The notes under the pieces: generated by a model
Seen by the model: only the letters and a program-made list of their open reading frames with translations
Database searches by the model: none
What the model was told of the DNA's origin: nothing
Position numbers and translations under genes: made by a program
Assembly: GCA_966250385.1 (NCBI GenBank)
Contig: CBINHC010000019.1
Coordinates: forward strand, 1 to 37,726
Length of the DNA: 37,726 bases
Direction: 5' to 3'
Source: DASWTL01 sp966250385
GTDB taxonomy: Bacteria > Bacteroidota > Bacteroidia > Sphingobacteriales > Sphingobacteriaceae
Shown: positions 23,625-31,408 of the stretch, in pieces
Position numbering within the stretch: position 1 is the stretch's first letter
How the letters are laid out: each line of letters starts with the position of its first letter

Positions 23625-26111
23625 ATGAAAAGAATATTACTTGGTTTAATAGCCATTTTTGGAGCTGCCAGTGTGAGTGCACAGAATCCTGCGGCAGGCG
23701 GCGGAACCTCCATCAAGGGTCGGATTTCGGGGGTGATCATTGATTCGCTTTCCGGGAAACCGGTGGACTACGCTACCGTTTCGATGGGGCGTAGTAGATC
23801 GGCGAAAAATACGAACGGCTCTCTGACCGATGAGAAAGGCTCATTCAAGATCGATAATGTAACCCCCGGTGCGTACAGGCTGACGATTAGTTTTATGGGG
23901 TATGTGACCAAGGTCCTGGACCCGGTGGAAACAACACCCGGGAAACCTGATCTGAACGTTGGCCGGATCCTGTTGTCGCCTAACCAGAAGATGCTTGGAG
24001 AAATCGTGGTTCAGGGCGAGGCGGCGGTCGTTGAGAATAAAATCGACCGGATCGTGTATAACGCTGAAAAAGATGTTGCGATCGCCGGCGGAACCGCTGC
24101 AGATGTGTTGCGGAAGGTGCCCCTGCTCTCAGTTGACACAGACGGAAAGATCTCGCTTCGGGGCAGTGAAGGCGTCAAAGTCCTGATCAACGGTAAACCT
24201 TCAGGTGCCATGGCTGCCAACGTCGGAGATGCACTGAAATCGATTCCGGCTGATCAGATCAAGAACGTCGAGGTGATCACCAGTCCTTCGGCCAAATATG
24301 ATGCGGAAGGTACTTCAGGTATCATCAACATCATTACAAAAAAGAATAATCTGGCGGGCATAAACGGTTCGGTAAATTCAGGGGTCGGCACCCGTCAGAA
24401 CAGCGGCAACCTTAACCTGAACGCGCGTACCGGAAGGCTCGGTATTACCGCCAACGGAGGGGGCTTTTATTCATGGCCTGCCAGGAGTCTGCTTAGCTTT
24501 GAAAGGACCAACGCAGCGGACGGTACCAGGCTGATTCAGACCGGCGAGAGTGAGACGGATCGTCTGGCGACAAACGGATCGATCGGCGCTGACTATGATT
24601 TCAACAGCTACAATTCGGTAAGCTCAAATATCCGCCTAAACTGGTTTGAGACCGGAGTTGACGGTTATAATTTAAGCCAGACGCTTGCCGGCGCAGATTC
24701 CTATGACTTCACGCGGAATACGGACAATCAGATCGGTATGAACGGCTTCGACTGGAGTAACGATTATGTGCATAAATTCAAGAAACAGGGGCATGAAATC
24801 TCTTTTGCCTACCAGTTAAGCAAAAGTTTTCTGAACAACGATTATACCTCCATTTTTAGTAACAATCCACTCCACGAGCTCGGGACCAATAACAACGATC
24901 AGTCAGAAAATACCTTCCAGGTGGACTATGTTCTGCCGCTGAAGAAAGTGACCGTCGAGATCGGCGGAAAATCGATCCTGCGGGATATTCTCAGCGAGGC
25001 GGTTACCCAGAACTTTGATCCGGCCAATAATGCATATACCGCTATCGCTGGCCGAAATTACGACTACGACTACAATCAGGATGTGTTTGCCGGATATACT
25101 ACGCTGGGCTTCGTCCTGGGTAAGAAATACAACCTGAAGGCGGGTGTCCGCTATGAGGCAACGTCAATCACCGGCAACCCGATCGGTACGTCAGACAGTT
25201 TCACCCAGCCCTTCAACAGCGATTATACGAACTTTGTTCCCAGTGTGGTGATATCCCGGACATTCAAGAACTATTCAACGCTGAAACTAAGCTATAATCA
25301 GCGTATTCAGCGCCCGAGCCTGATGTTCCTGAATCCGTTCCTTAATTCTTCCGACCTGTTTAACCAGCAGCAGGGTAACCCGGGCCTGCGTCCCGAGCTT
25401 TCCCACAATGTTGATCTGAACTATTCGAGGTTTATCAAGTCAACGGTTATCAATGCATCGCTCTACTACAGGCAGACGGAAGATGTCATTGAAAGCCTGG
25501 TTCGTCCGGTCGACTTTACCAATGCCCAGGGCGAGACGCAGACCGGTTCACTTACCACCTTTGCGAACATCGGAACCAATAATTCAGTCGGTTTCAACTT
25601 CTTCGGCCAGATTAACCCGATCAAGCCTCTAACGTTCCGGGGAAATTTCAATATCTATTCCTATGACATCACCACTTCCAATGCGCTCGCTTCTGCTAAA
25701 GCAAATGATGAAGTGTATATGATGTATAACGCATTTATTTCAGCCACAGTGAATCTGCCGCAAGGATTTACCGTAGAGTCATTCCTGGTGGCCCATTCAT
25801 CAAGGAGAACCTCGCAAGGGGAGAATCCCGGCTTCAATATGTGGAACATGGGTCTGAAAAAAGAGCTGTTCAACAAAAAGGGATCACTGGGAATCACCGT
25901 AGTGGATCCGCTGAATGAGCGTAAGAACTTCCGCCAGAATGTAACAACCGGATCCTTCGCGCAAAGCAGTAATTTCTCGCTGCCTTTCCGGTCTGTCGGC
26001 GTCAGCTTCGGCTATCGTTTCGGTAAGCTGACCGCCGCTCCGCAAGGACGAAAAAAACGGATCAATAATGATGACCTGAAACAGGGGGAGCAGGCCGGAC
26101 AAGGTCAGTAA
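23625..26111 (+). CDS. TonB-dependent receptor-like outer-membrane beta-barrel protein (OMP_b-brl_3 type)
   Basis: This 828-residue outer-membrane protein begins with a signal peptide (MKRILLGLIAIFGAASVSA, cleavage before QN). It then has a carboxypeptidase-regulatory-like beta-sandwich at about 30-115 (GVIIDSLSGKPVDYATVSM) and a plug domain at about 125-240 (GSEGVKVLINGKPSG, IKNVEVITSPSAKYDAEGTSGIINIITKK). The rest is a long barrel with alternating aromatic strands; the block YNQRIQRPSLMFLNPFLNSSDLF is typical of this subfamily. The extreme C-terminus is a charged tail (PQGRKKRINNDDLKQGEQ) after the last barrel strand GVSFGYRFGKLT. No SusD partner or anti-sigma gene is adjacent, so the substrate is unknown. 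Confidence 0.93.
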   Translation: MKRILLGLIAIFGAASVSAQNPAAGGGTSIKGRISGVIIDSLSGKPVDYATVSMGRSRSAKNTNGSLTDEKGSFKIDNVTPGAYRLTISFMGYVTKVLDPVETTPGKPDLNVGRILLSPNQKMLGEIVVQGEAAVVENKIDRIVYNAEKDVAIAGGTAADVLRKVPLLSVDTDGKISLRGSEGVKVLINGKPSGAMAANVGDALKSIPADQIKNVEVITSPSAKYDAEGTSGIINIITKKNNLAGINGSVNSGVGTRQNSGNLNLNARTGRLGITANGGGFYSWPARSLLSFERTNAADGTRLIQTGESETDRLATNGSIGADYDFNSYNSVSSNIRLNWFETGVDGYNLSQTLAGADSYDFTRNTDNQIGMNGFDWSNDYVHKFKKQGHEISFAYQLSKSFLNNDYTSIFSNNPLHELGTNNNDQSENTFQVDYVLPLKKVTVEIGGKSILRDILSEAVTQNFDPANNAYTAIAGRNYDYDYNQDVFAGYTTLGFVLGKKYNLKAGVRYEATSITGNPIGTSDSFTQPFNSDYTNFVPSVVISRTFKNYSTLKLSYNQRIQRPSLMFLNPFLNSSDLFNQQQGNPGLRPELSHNVDLNYSRFIKSTVINASLYYRQTEDVIESLVRPVDFTNAQGETQTGSLTTFANIGTNNSVGFNFFGQINPIKPLTFRGNFNIYSYDITTSNALASAKANDEVYMMYNAFISATVNLPQGFTVESFLVAHSSRRTSQGENPGFNMWNMGLKKELFNKKGSLGITVVDPLNERKNFRQNVTTGSFAQSSNFSLPFRSVGVSFGYRFGKLTAAPQGRKKRINNDDLKQGEQAGQGQ

Positions 26112-26134
26112 TCAGCATCAATACAGTTTCTTGA

Positions 26135-26161
26135 GGGCCGGCCTGATTAGCCGGCCCTTTT
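26135..26161 (+). terminator. Intrinsic terminator after the outer-membrane receptor
   Basis: GGGCCGGC (26135-26142) pairs with GCCGGCCC (26150-26157) around a 7-nt loop, followed by TTTT. It separates the receptor gene from the convergent pncA gene, whose stop is 26165-26167. Confidence 0.85.
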
Positions 26162-26164
26162 GTA

Positions 26165-26770
26165 TTACAGTATTTCAGTCCCCGAGAAGTTTCCGCCCAG
26201 CTGGTGAATGTCCTGTTTGATCAATTGATACCTCCGGGCATCGATCGGCCTGCATGCATCCTCCAGGACCGTCACTTGGAACCCTTCCTGGATCGCATCC
26301 CTTGCGGTGTAATATACGCAGTAGTCGCCAGCCAGCCCGGAGATGAACAGGTCCGTGGTTCCTTTGTCGCGGAGGTAGCCGGCCAGGCCGGTGCTTTTCT
26401 GATGCCCGTTATCATAGAATCCACTGTAACTGTCGACCGCCGCGTCCGTCCCTTTCCTTAAGATGGCTTCAATCCGCCGGCTGTGTAGGAGAGGCGACAG
26501 TTCAGCGCCCGGAGTTCCCTGGATACAGTGGTCCGGCCACAGCACCTGTTCCAGCCCGAACAAATCCGTCTTGTCGAATGGCTGCTTGTCCGGATGGCTG
26601 GAAGCGAAGCTGCCATGGCGGGCAGGGTGCCAGTCCTGCGTGGCTACCACCAGTCCGAAGCGGTCCTGAATTCCGTTGATCACGGGGATGACCTCGTCTC
26701 CGTGGGGAACGGCGAGTGCGCCTCCCGGAAGGAAATCGTTCTGTATGTCTACTATGATCAGGGTTTTCAT
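26165..26770 (-). CDS. pncA: Nicotinamidase (pyrazinamidase)
   Basis: PncA hydrolyses nicotinamide to nicotinate in NAD salvage. From the ATG at 26770 it has 201 residues. The catalytic triad is Asp8 (VDIQNDFLPGG), Lys106 (LRKGTD) and Cys151 (LAGDYCVYYTARDA). The metal site is Asp46, His48 and His52 (QDWHPARHGSF). A TTG six codons upstream would add non-conserved residues and is not preferred. The gene is divergent from the BtuF-like gene across 90 bases and is not in an operon with other NAD genes. Confidence 0.97.
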   Translation of the reverse strand: MKTLIIVDIQNDFLPGGALAVPHGDEVIPVINGIQDRFGLVVATQDWHPARHGSFASSHPDKQPFDKTDLFGLEQVLWPDHCIQGTPGAELSPLLHSRRIEAILRKGTDAAVDSYSGFYDNGHQKSTGLAGYLRDKGTTDLFISGLAGDYCVYYTARDAIQEGFQVTVLEDACRPIDARRYQLIKQDIHQLGGNFSGTEIL

Positions 26771-26848
26771 GTTCTGGAAATATTTCAATAATCATTCCGA
26801 ATGACGAGCTTTTCTTTTTTGTCCCGGATTTTTGATATTCCGGATTGT

Positions 26849-26856
26849 TAACTTTG
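26849..26856 (+). promoter_or_regulatory. Probable -7 box, 4 nt from the start codon of the BtuF-like gene
   Basis: TAACTTTG is an exact TAnnTTTG match, with only four bases before the ATG at 26861. The transcript would begin at or next to the start codon. A TTTG at 26831-26834 is 14 bases upstream, closer than the usual -33 spacing. Confidence 0.5.
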
Positions 26857-26860
26857 CGGC

Positions 26861-27793
26861 ATGGCTGAAAATCGAATCGTGTCGCTTCTTCCTGCTGCAA
26901 CCGAGGTTGTATGCGCTTTGGGTCTTGAGGATCAACTCGTGGGCCGGTCACATGAATGCGACTATCCGGAAACGGTAAGGCAATTGCCGGTTTGCACCGC
27001 TGCCAGGCTTTCTGCCGGTTCGGCCAGTGCGACCCTCGACCGGGAAGTAAGGTCGCTCCTGAGCGAAGCGCTGTCCATCTATGCCATTGATACGGACTTG
27101 ATCCGGGATCTCCGGCCGGACGTGGTGCTGACACAGGCTCAATGCGAGGTTTGTGCTGTTAGTCTGGAGGAGGTTACCGCCGAACTGCGCGGTCTTCTGG
27201 ATCAGAATACCGGGCTCGTCTCCATGGAAGCCGGCTCGCTCAGCGGAGTCTTTGACGATATCCGGCGTATTGCAACCAGTCTGGGTGTGCAGTCACGTGC
27301 TGAGGTGCTGGTTGAGGAGCTCGGCGATCGTTTGGAGATCATACGGCACAAGCTGAAATTTATTGAACAGAAACCGCGTGTCGCATGCATTGAATGGCTA
27401 TCGCCGCTCATGATTGCTGGTAACTGGACCCCGGAGATGGTGAGTATTTCCGGCGGGGTCCCTGTATTGTCCCAGAAGGGAAAACACTCCCCGCAAATCT
27501 CGGCCGAGGAACTGCAGCAGGCCGACCCGGAAGTAATTGTCATCATGCCCTGCGGGTTCTCCGTGGACAGAACATTATCGGAGATTGGTCTTTTATTGGA
27601 GTTGCCGGTTTGGCAGGAGCTCCCGGCAGTCAAAAATAACCGGGTCTATATCGCCGACGGCAATCACTATTTCAATCGGCCAGGGCCGAGGATCGTCGAC
27701 AGCACGGAAATTCTGGCGGAGATTATCAATCCCAAACAATTTGTTTTCGGCTATGAGGGGGAGGGCTGGGTTAAATTCGAACTGAATTCCTGA
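26861..27793 (+). CDS. Soluble BtuF/FepB-like binding protein lacking a signal peptide
   Basis: This 310-residue protein has the two-lobed class III substrate-binding fold of vitamin B12 and iron-chelate binding proteins. The N-terminal lobe starts RIVSLLPAATEVVCALG, a long connecting helix lies around residues 145-170 (AEVLVEELGDRLEIIRHKL), and the C-terminal lobe has VACIEWLSPLMIAGNWTPEM. The motif GRSHECDYPE resembles the cobalamin-binding subgroup. No signal peptide or lipoprotein box precedes the fold, since the ATG begins six residues before the first strand. No ABC permease or ATPase gene adjoins it. It may therefore act in the cytoplasm, or have a role other than uptake. Binding cobalamin is an inference from the family. 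Confidence 0.85.
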   Translation: MAENRIVSLLPAATEVVCALGLEDQLVGRSHECDYPETVRQLPVCTAARLSAGSASATLDREVRSLLSEALSIYAIDTDLIRDLRPDVVLTQAQCEVCAVSLEEVTAELRGLLDQNTGLVSMEAGSLSGVFDDIRRIATSLGVQSRAEVLVEELGDRLEIIRHKLKFIEQKPRVACIEWLSPLMIAGNWTPEMVSISGGVPVLSQKGKHSPQISAEELQQADPEVIVIMPCGFSVDRTLSEIGLLLELPVWQELPAVKNNRVYIADGNHYFNRPGPRIVDSTEILAEIINPKQFVFGYEGEGWVKFELNS

Positions 27794-27867
27794 CCGATCA
27801 CAGCCACCCGGAAGCAACAACAAGGCTGATAGCCGCCGGAGAATCTGCCATGGGCGTTCTCCAATCG

Positions 27868-27969
27868 CTATTTATTTTCAAAGGGGGATCCGGAGCGTTC
27901 CTGAACCCAGTGTTCACACGGGTCGCTCCATACTACCGGTCCGGTACTGCGCATCCGGCCGTGGTCCAT
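27868..27969 (-). CDS. Possible small ORF, 33 codons, unrecognised
   Basis: I do not recognise the product. The ORF starts with ATG at 27969 and ends with TAG at 27868. The peptide begins MDHGRMRSTG, has a Trp/Cys-containing middle (VVWSDPCEHW) and ends SPFENK. The frame is open for ten codons further upstream (DVSWHNFDGE, after a TAA), without another start. Codon choice looks like that of neighbouring genes. The composition looks protein-like, but no promoter or homology supports it, so it may be chance. Confidence 0.25.
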   Translation of the reverse strand: MDHGRMRSTGPVVWSDPCEHWVQERSGSPFENK

Positions 27970-28051
27970 TTCTCCGTCGAAATTGTGCCAGGAGACATCT
28001 TTTTATAACCATACGCCAAGTTTAACGTATATCTGTCAGGGCGGCCGTTTC

Positions 28052-28071
28052 TGTGGATAATATGTGTAAAA
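28052..28071 (-). promoter_or_regulatory. Two tandem DnaA-box matches upstream of parA
   Basis: On the minus strand 28060-28052 reads TTATCCACA, the perfect E. coli-type DnaA box. 28071-28063 reads TTTTACACA, which fits the relaxed consensus TTWTNCACA. They are in the same orientation and one helical turn (11 bases) apart. An AT-rich stretch follows toward parA. The partition genes parA and parB begin 150 bases downstream, a usual location near chromosome origins. Candidate origin or DnaA-controlled promoter. Confidence 0.45.
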
Positions 28072-28124
28072 CGATCCGGTGAGCCGGAAATTAAATAGTT
28101 TAAAGTTCGTATCTTAGTCGGTTG

Positions 28125-28194
28125 TTAAAAAGCCCTGGGAAGACCCGGAAAGAGCATTCTGATGGTCCCCGGATGATGAGTTGCCGCTTTTTAA
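28125..28194 (+). other. Long inverted repeat in the parA leader
   Basis: TTAAAAAGC (28125-28133) is perfectly complementary to GCTTTTTAA (28186-28194), enclosing 52 bases that include smaller GC-rich complementary pieces such as GACC/GGTC. The 3' arm ends in a T-run, 29 bases before the parA ATG. It may be a folded 5' leader or a weak attenuator. Confidence 0.35.
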
Positions 28195-28223
28195 GTCCTG
28201 ATGAAGAATAAATTAAATGAAGA

Positions 28224-29027
28224 ATGAGTAAGATCATTGCGTTAGCTAATCAAAAAGGTGGAGTAGGGAAAACTACGTCTTCAATCAATCTTGCCGCCAG
28301 TCTGGCGGTACTGGAATACCGGACGTTGTTGGTGGACGCAGATCCGCAGGCCAACTCAACCTCTGGCATCGGGTTTGATCCCCGTAATATTAAGGCGAGC
28401 ATATACGAATGTATCATCAATGATATCGATCCGCGTGAGGCGATCCAGAAAACGGATACCCCGAACCTGGACCTGCTGCCGGCCCATATCGACCTGGTAG
28501 GGGCAGAGATCGAGATGATCAACCTGAACGAGCGGGAATATAAGATGAAATCCGTCCTGGACAGCATACGCGATGACTACGACTTCATTATCATCGACTG
28601 CTCACCTTCACTCGGTCTGATAACCATCAATGCGTTGACCTCTGCGGATTCAGTGATCATTCCGGTTCAGTGTGAGTATTTCGCGCTGGAAGGTCTGGGG
28701 AAACTGCTCAACACGATCAAGATCGTTCAGAATCGCCTGAACACCAACCTTCAGATCGAGGGAATTTTGCTGACGATGTATGATGTACGTCTGCGCTTGT
28801 CCAATCAGGTGGTTGAAGAAGTGAAGACCCATTTTCAGGACCTTGTATTCGAAACAATCATCCAGCGGAATACCCGACTGAGTGAAGCCCCGAGTTTCGG
28901 AGTTTCGGTGATCATGCACGATGCGAGTTGTAAGGGTGCGATCAATTACCTGAATCTGGCCCGCGAGATCATCCGGAAAAACGGATTAATTGAAGAAGAG
29001 GATTCCGCTAAAAAAGAAATAGCATAA
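28224..29027 (+). CDS. parA: Chromosome partitioning ATPase ParA (Soj)
   Basis: ParA is a nucleoid-binding ATPase that segregates newly replicated origins with ParB. The 267-residue protein has the deviant Walker A motif KGGVGKTT at residues 11-18, the VDADPQANSTSG block, the Walker B-like FIIIDCSPSLGL, and IPVQCEYFALEG. No N-terminal DNA-binding extension is present, so it is the short chromosomal (Soj) type rather than a plasmid P1-type ParA. It is the first gene of the parA-parB-DUF5683-dapB-lepB series, ten bases before parB. Confidence 0.97.
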   Translation: MSKIIALANQKGGVGKTTSSINLAASLAVLEYRTLLVDADPQANSTSGIGFDPRNIKASIYECIINDIDPREAIQKTDTPNLDLLPAHIDLVGAEIEMINLNEREYKMKSVLDSIRDDYDFIIIDCSPSLGLITINALTSADSVIIPVQCEYFALEGLGKLLNTIKIVQNRLNTNLQIEGILLTMYDVRLRLSNQVVEEVKTHFQDLVFETIIQRNTRLSEAPSFGVSVIMHDASCKGAINYLNLAREIIRKNGLIEEEDSAKKEIA

Positions 29028-29037
29028 CAGAGACTAC

Positions 29038-29940
29038 ATGTACCAGAAAAAGACAGGATTAGGAAAAGGATTAAGTGCACTGCTGGATGATACGGATACC
29101 GTACAGGCTCCCAAGCCGCAACCGAATACGGTGTCAGGCGGACAAAGCCTGGGAAGTATCAATCATGTAAAGATCAGTCAGATTGAAGTAAATCCGTTTC
29201 AGCCACGGACCGAGTTTGATGAGCAGGCATTGCATGAACTGGCGGACTCGATTAAACTGCAGGGACTTATCCAGCCAATCACCGTCAGGCGGGCGGGACA
29301 GAACAGCTATCAGCTGATCTCCGGCGAGCGTCGTTTGCGGGCATCCAAACTGGCCGGTCTGACCGAGATACCAGCCTATATCCGGACGGCGAATGACCAG
29401 CAGATGCTGGAAATGGCGCTGATCGAGAACATTCAGCGTGAAAACCTGAATGCCATAGAAATTGCCCTCAGTTACCAGCGGATGCTGGACGAGTGTAACC
29501 TGAAACAGGAAGAACTCGGGGACCGGGTGAGCAAAAACCGGTCGACGGTAACCAATTACCTCCGGCTGCTTAAGTTACCGCCTGTCATCCAGGCGTCAAT
29601 CCGTGACGGTCAGCTTTCCATGGGACATGCGCGCGCACTGGTCAATGTGGAAGATGCCGACAAGCAGCTGTTCATTCACCAGGAGATTATCAGCAAACAG
29701 CTTTCAGTCCGGAAGGTTGAAGAACTTGTCCGGGACCTGCAAAATGCGGCTGCCAGGAAAAATACCAACACAAAAGCACCCGTAATGTCGTTTCAGTATC
29801 AGAAGGTACAGGACGATCTGGCCTCGAAATTCGGAACCAAGGTAAAGTTGAAGGTCCAGGGAAAAGGAACCGGGGCGATCGAAATACCCTTCCTTTCTGA
29901 AGATGACCTGAACCGGATCCTTGAACTTTTGGACTGGTAA
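29038..29940 (+). CDS. parB: Chromosome partitioning protein ParB (Spo0J)
   Basis: ParB binds parS sites, slides as a CTP-dependent clamp and stimulates ParA. The 300 residues contain an N-terminal GLGKGLSALL motif that contacts ParA. The CTPase domain is at about 40-130 (ISQIEVNPFQPRTEFDE, SGERRLRASKLAGLTEIPAYI). A helix-turn-helix DNA-binding domain lies at about 140-215 (NLKQEELGDRVSKNRSTVTNYLRLLKLP), and a C-terminal dimerisation part follows. I searched by eye for a parS 16-mer around parAB and saw none. The TAA overlaps the next ATG by one base. Confidence 0.97.
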   Translation: MYQKKTGLGKGLSALLDDTDTVQAPKPQPNTVSGGQSLGSINHVKISQIEVNPFQPRTEFDEQALHELADSIKLQGLIQPITVRRAGQNSYQLISGERRLRASKLAGLTEIPAYIRTANDQQMLEMALIENIQRENLNAIEIALSYQRMLDECNLKQEELGDRVSKNRSTVTNYLRLLKLPPVIQASIRDGQLSMGHARALVNVEDADKQLFIHQEIISKQLSVRKVEELVRDLQNAAARKNTNTKAPVMSFQYQKVQDDLASKFGTKVKLKVQGKGTGAIEIPFLSEDDLNRILELLDW

Positions 29941-30629
29941 TGATAATTCGATTTCTAACGGTATTCTTTTCTGCCCTGTTGATCTTCCAATCCGGGAGCG
30001 CCCAGATAACGGATACGATTCCGACGGCAAAGGATACCGTTCCTGTTATACGAAGGGATACTGTCAGGCGCGCCGCGGTAGCCCAGCCGAAGGCACCAGT
30101 TAAGGATTCCGCCCGGCTCGCCATTGAGGCGATGCCCAGAAAGGCCGCCATTCGTTCTGCGATTCTGCCCGGCCTCGGGCAGATATATAACGGTGGATTG
30201 TGGTGGATCAAGGTGCCGGTGATCTATGGAGGCCTCGGAACCCTGGCCGGGATCTACTCCTGGAACCAGAACAACTACAAGACGTTTCTTACCGAAGCGC
30301 AGTACCGGCTTGAACATAATCAGCAGCCGCAGGATCCCAGGTTCGTGAACATCGACTACGAGGGGATCATCCGGATCAAGGACGCCTACAGACGGGACCG
30401 CGACCTCACAATCATCGGTATGGTCGGTTTTTATGCACTGAATATTATTGAGGCCTACGTGGATGCCAAATTTTTCAGGTTCGACGTCAGTGAAGACCTG
30501 GCCCTGAAGGTGACCCCTTCCCTGCAGACGGCCCAGTCAGCCTATGCGTATACCCCCACCGCTACGCCGACTCTTAAATTTTCCTTATCATTGGGAAAGC
30601 CGGTCAAGAGATTCGGACTTTCACATTAA
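29940..30629 (+). CDS. DUF5683 domain protein
   Basis: This 229-residue protein has an N-terminal signal peptide or anchor (residues 1-22, ending SGSAQ) and a Pro/Ala/Thr-rich linker with repeated TDTIPTAKDTVP-type segments to about residue 60. The DUF5683 core follows (PRKAAIRSAILPGLGQIYNG, then a hydrophobic stretch WWIKVPVIYGGLGTLAGIY). A second hydrophobic segment lies near residue 160 (LTIIGMVGFYALNIIEAYVDA). Its function is unknown; the family is regularly placed behind parB in Bacteroidota, as here with a one-base overlap. It probably sits in the inner membrane. Confidence 0.88.
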   Translation: MIIRFLTVFFSALLIFQSGSAQITDTIPTAKDTVPVIRRDTVRRAAVAQPKAPVKDSARLAIEAMPRKAAIRSAILPGLGQIYNGGLWWIKVPVIYGGLGTLAGIYSWNQNNYKTFLTEAQYRLEHNQQPQDPRFVNIDYEGIIRIKDAYRRDRDLTIIGMVGFYALNIIEAYVDAKFFRFDVSEDLALKVTPSLQTAQSAYAYTPTATPTLKFSLSLGKPVKRFGLSH

Positions 30630-30636
30630 GAACATC

Positions 30637-31377
30637 ATGAAGATAGCCCTACTTGGTTACGGTAAAATGGGCCGCATCATCGAGCAGTTTGCGCTGGACC
30701 GCGGTCATGAAATTGTTTTAAAGATAACCTCCGGCAACCCGGATGACCTGACCCCGGATAATCTGCGCGAGGCGGACGTGGCGATCGATTTCAGTACCCC
30801 GGGGACCGTGCTGGGTCACATCGAAGCGTGTTTTAATGCAGATGTTCCCGTGGTCGTGGGAACTACCGGGTGGTACGGGTATCTCGAGGAAATCAAAGAT
30901 CAGTGCCGGGAGCGTAACAAGACCATCCTTTATGGCTCTAACTTCAGTATAGGAGTCAACGTGTTCTTTCATGTAAATAAGATTCTTGCCCGGATCATGA
31001 ACCGGTATCCGCAGTACGATGTGCTCGTTGAGGAGATCCATCATACGGAGAAGCTGGATGCTCCCAGCGGAACCGCCATCACCATTGCGGAAGGCATTGT
31101 TGACAGCCTTGACCGTAAGAAGGAGTGGGTGAATGAGGTAGTGGGGGATTACCAGGAAGTTATTGCCAGGGCCGACCAGCTGCTGATCGAATCACATCGT
31201 CTTGAGGATGTGCCGGGTACCCATACGGTTATCTACAGCTCCGAAGTGGACGATATTGAGTTCAAGCATAAAGCCCACAGCAGGGCCGGTTTCGCCCTGG
31301 GAGCGGTAGTTGCGGCCGAGTGGCTGAACGGGAAGACGGGATTTTATTCGGTTAAGGATATCTTTGATTTTAATTAA
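30637..31377 (+). CDS. dapB: 4-hydroxy-tetrahydrodipicolinate reductase (DapB)
   Basis: DapB reduces 4-hydroxy-tetrahydrodipicolinate with NAD(P)H in lysine and diaminopimelate synthesis, feeding peptidoglycan. From the ATG at 30637 it has 246 residues. The nucleotide-binding loop GYGKMGRII is at residues 7-15, followed by AIDFSTPGTV, VVGTTGWYG and the active-site segment EIHHTEKLDAPSGTA with the conserved His and Lys. A longer frame from 30544 overlaps the DUF5683 gene and gives a non-homologous extension, so it is rejected. Seven bases separate it from the DUF5683 stop. Confidence 0.97.
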   Translation: MKIALLGYGKMGRIIEQFALDRGHEIVLKITSGNPDDLTPDNLREADVAIDFSTPGTVLGHIEACFNADVPVVVGTTGWYGYLEEIKDQCRERNKTILYGSNFSIGVNVFFHVNKILARIMNRYPQYDVLVEEIHHTEKLDAPSGTAITIAEGIVDSLDRKKEWVNEVVGDYQEVIARADQLLIESHRLEDVPGTHTVIYSSEVDDIEFKHKAHSRAGFALGAVVAAEWLNGKTGFYSVKDIFDFN

Positions 31378-31408
31378 TTAGCGCTATATTTCGAAATATT
31401 TGTATTTA

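Larger units (their letters stand above)
27794..28223. other. Gene-poor stretch between the BtuF-like gene and parA
   Basis: This 430-base interval has no long ORF. From left to right it holds a possible 33-codon minus-strand ORF (27868-27969), two tandem DnaA-box matches (28052-28071), an AT-rich run (about 28088-28105), a near -7 box TATCTTAG (28110-28117) and a long inverted repeat (28125-28194) that would be in the parA leader. It looks like a regulatory or replication-related region rather than decayed coding sequence. Confidence 0.6.

Noticed and set aside
31386..31399. 14-bp palindrome ATATTTCGAAATAT between dapB and lepB
   Set aside because: AT-rich and overlapping a possible -7 box. 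No second copy seen, so there is no support for an operator beyond symmetry.
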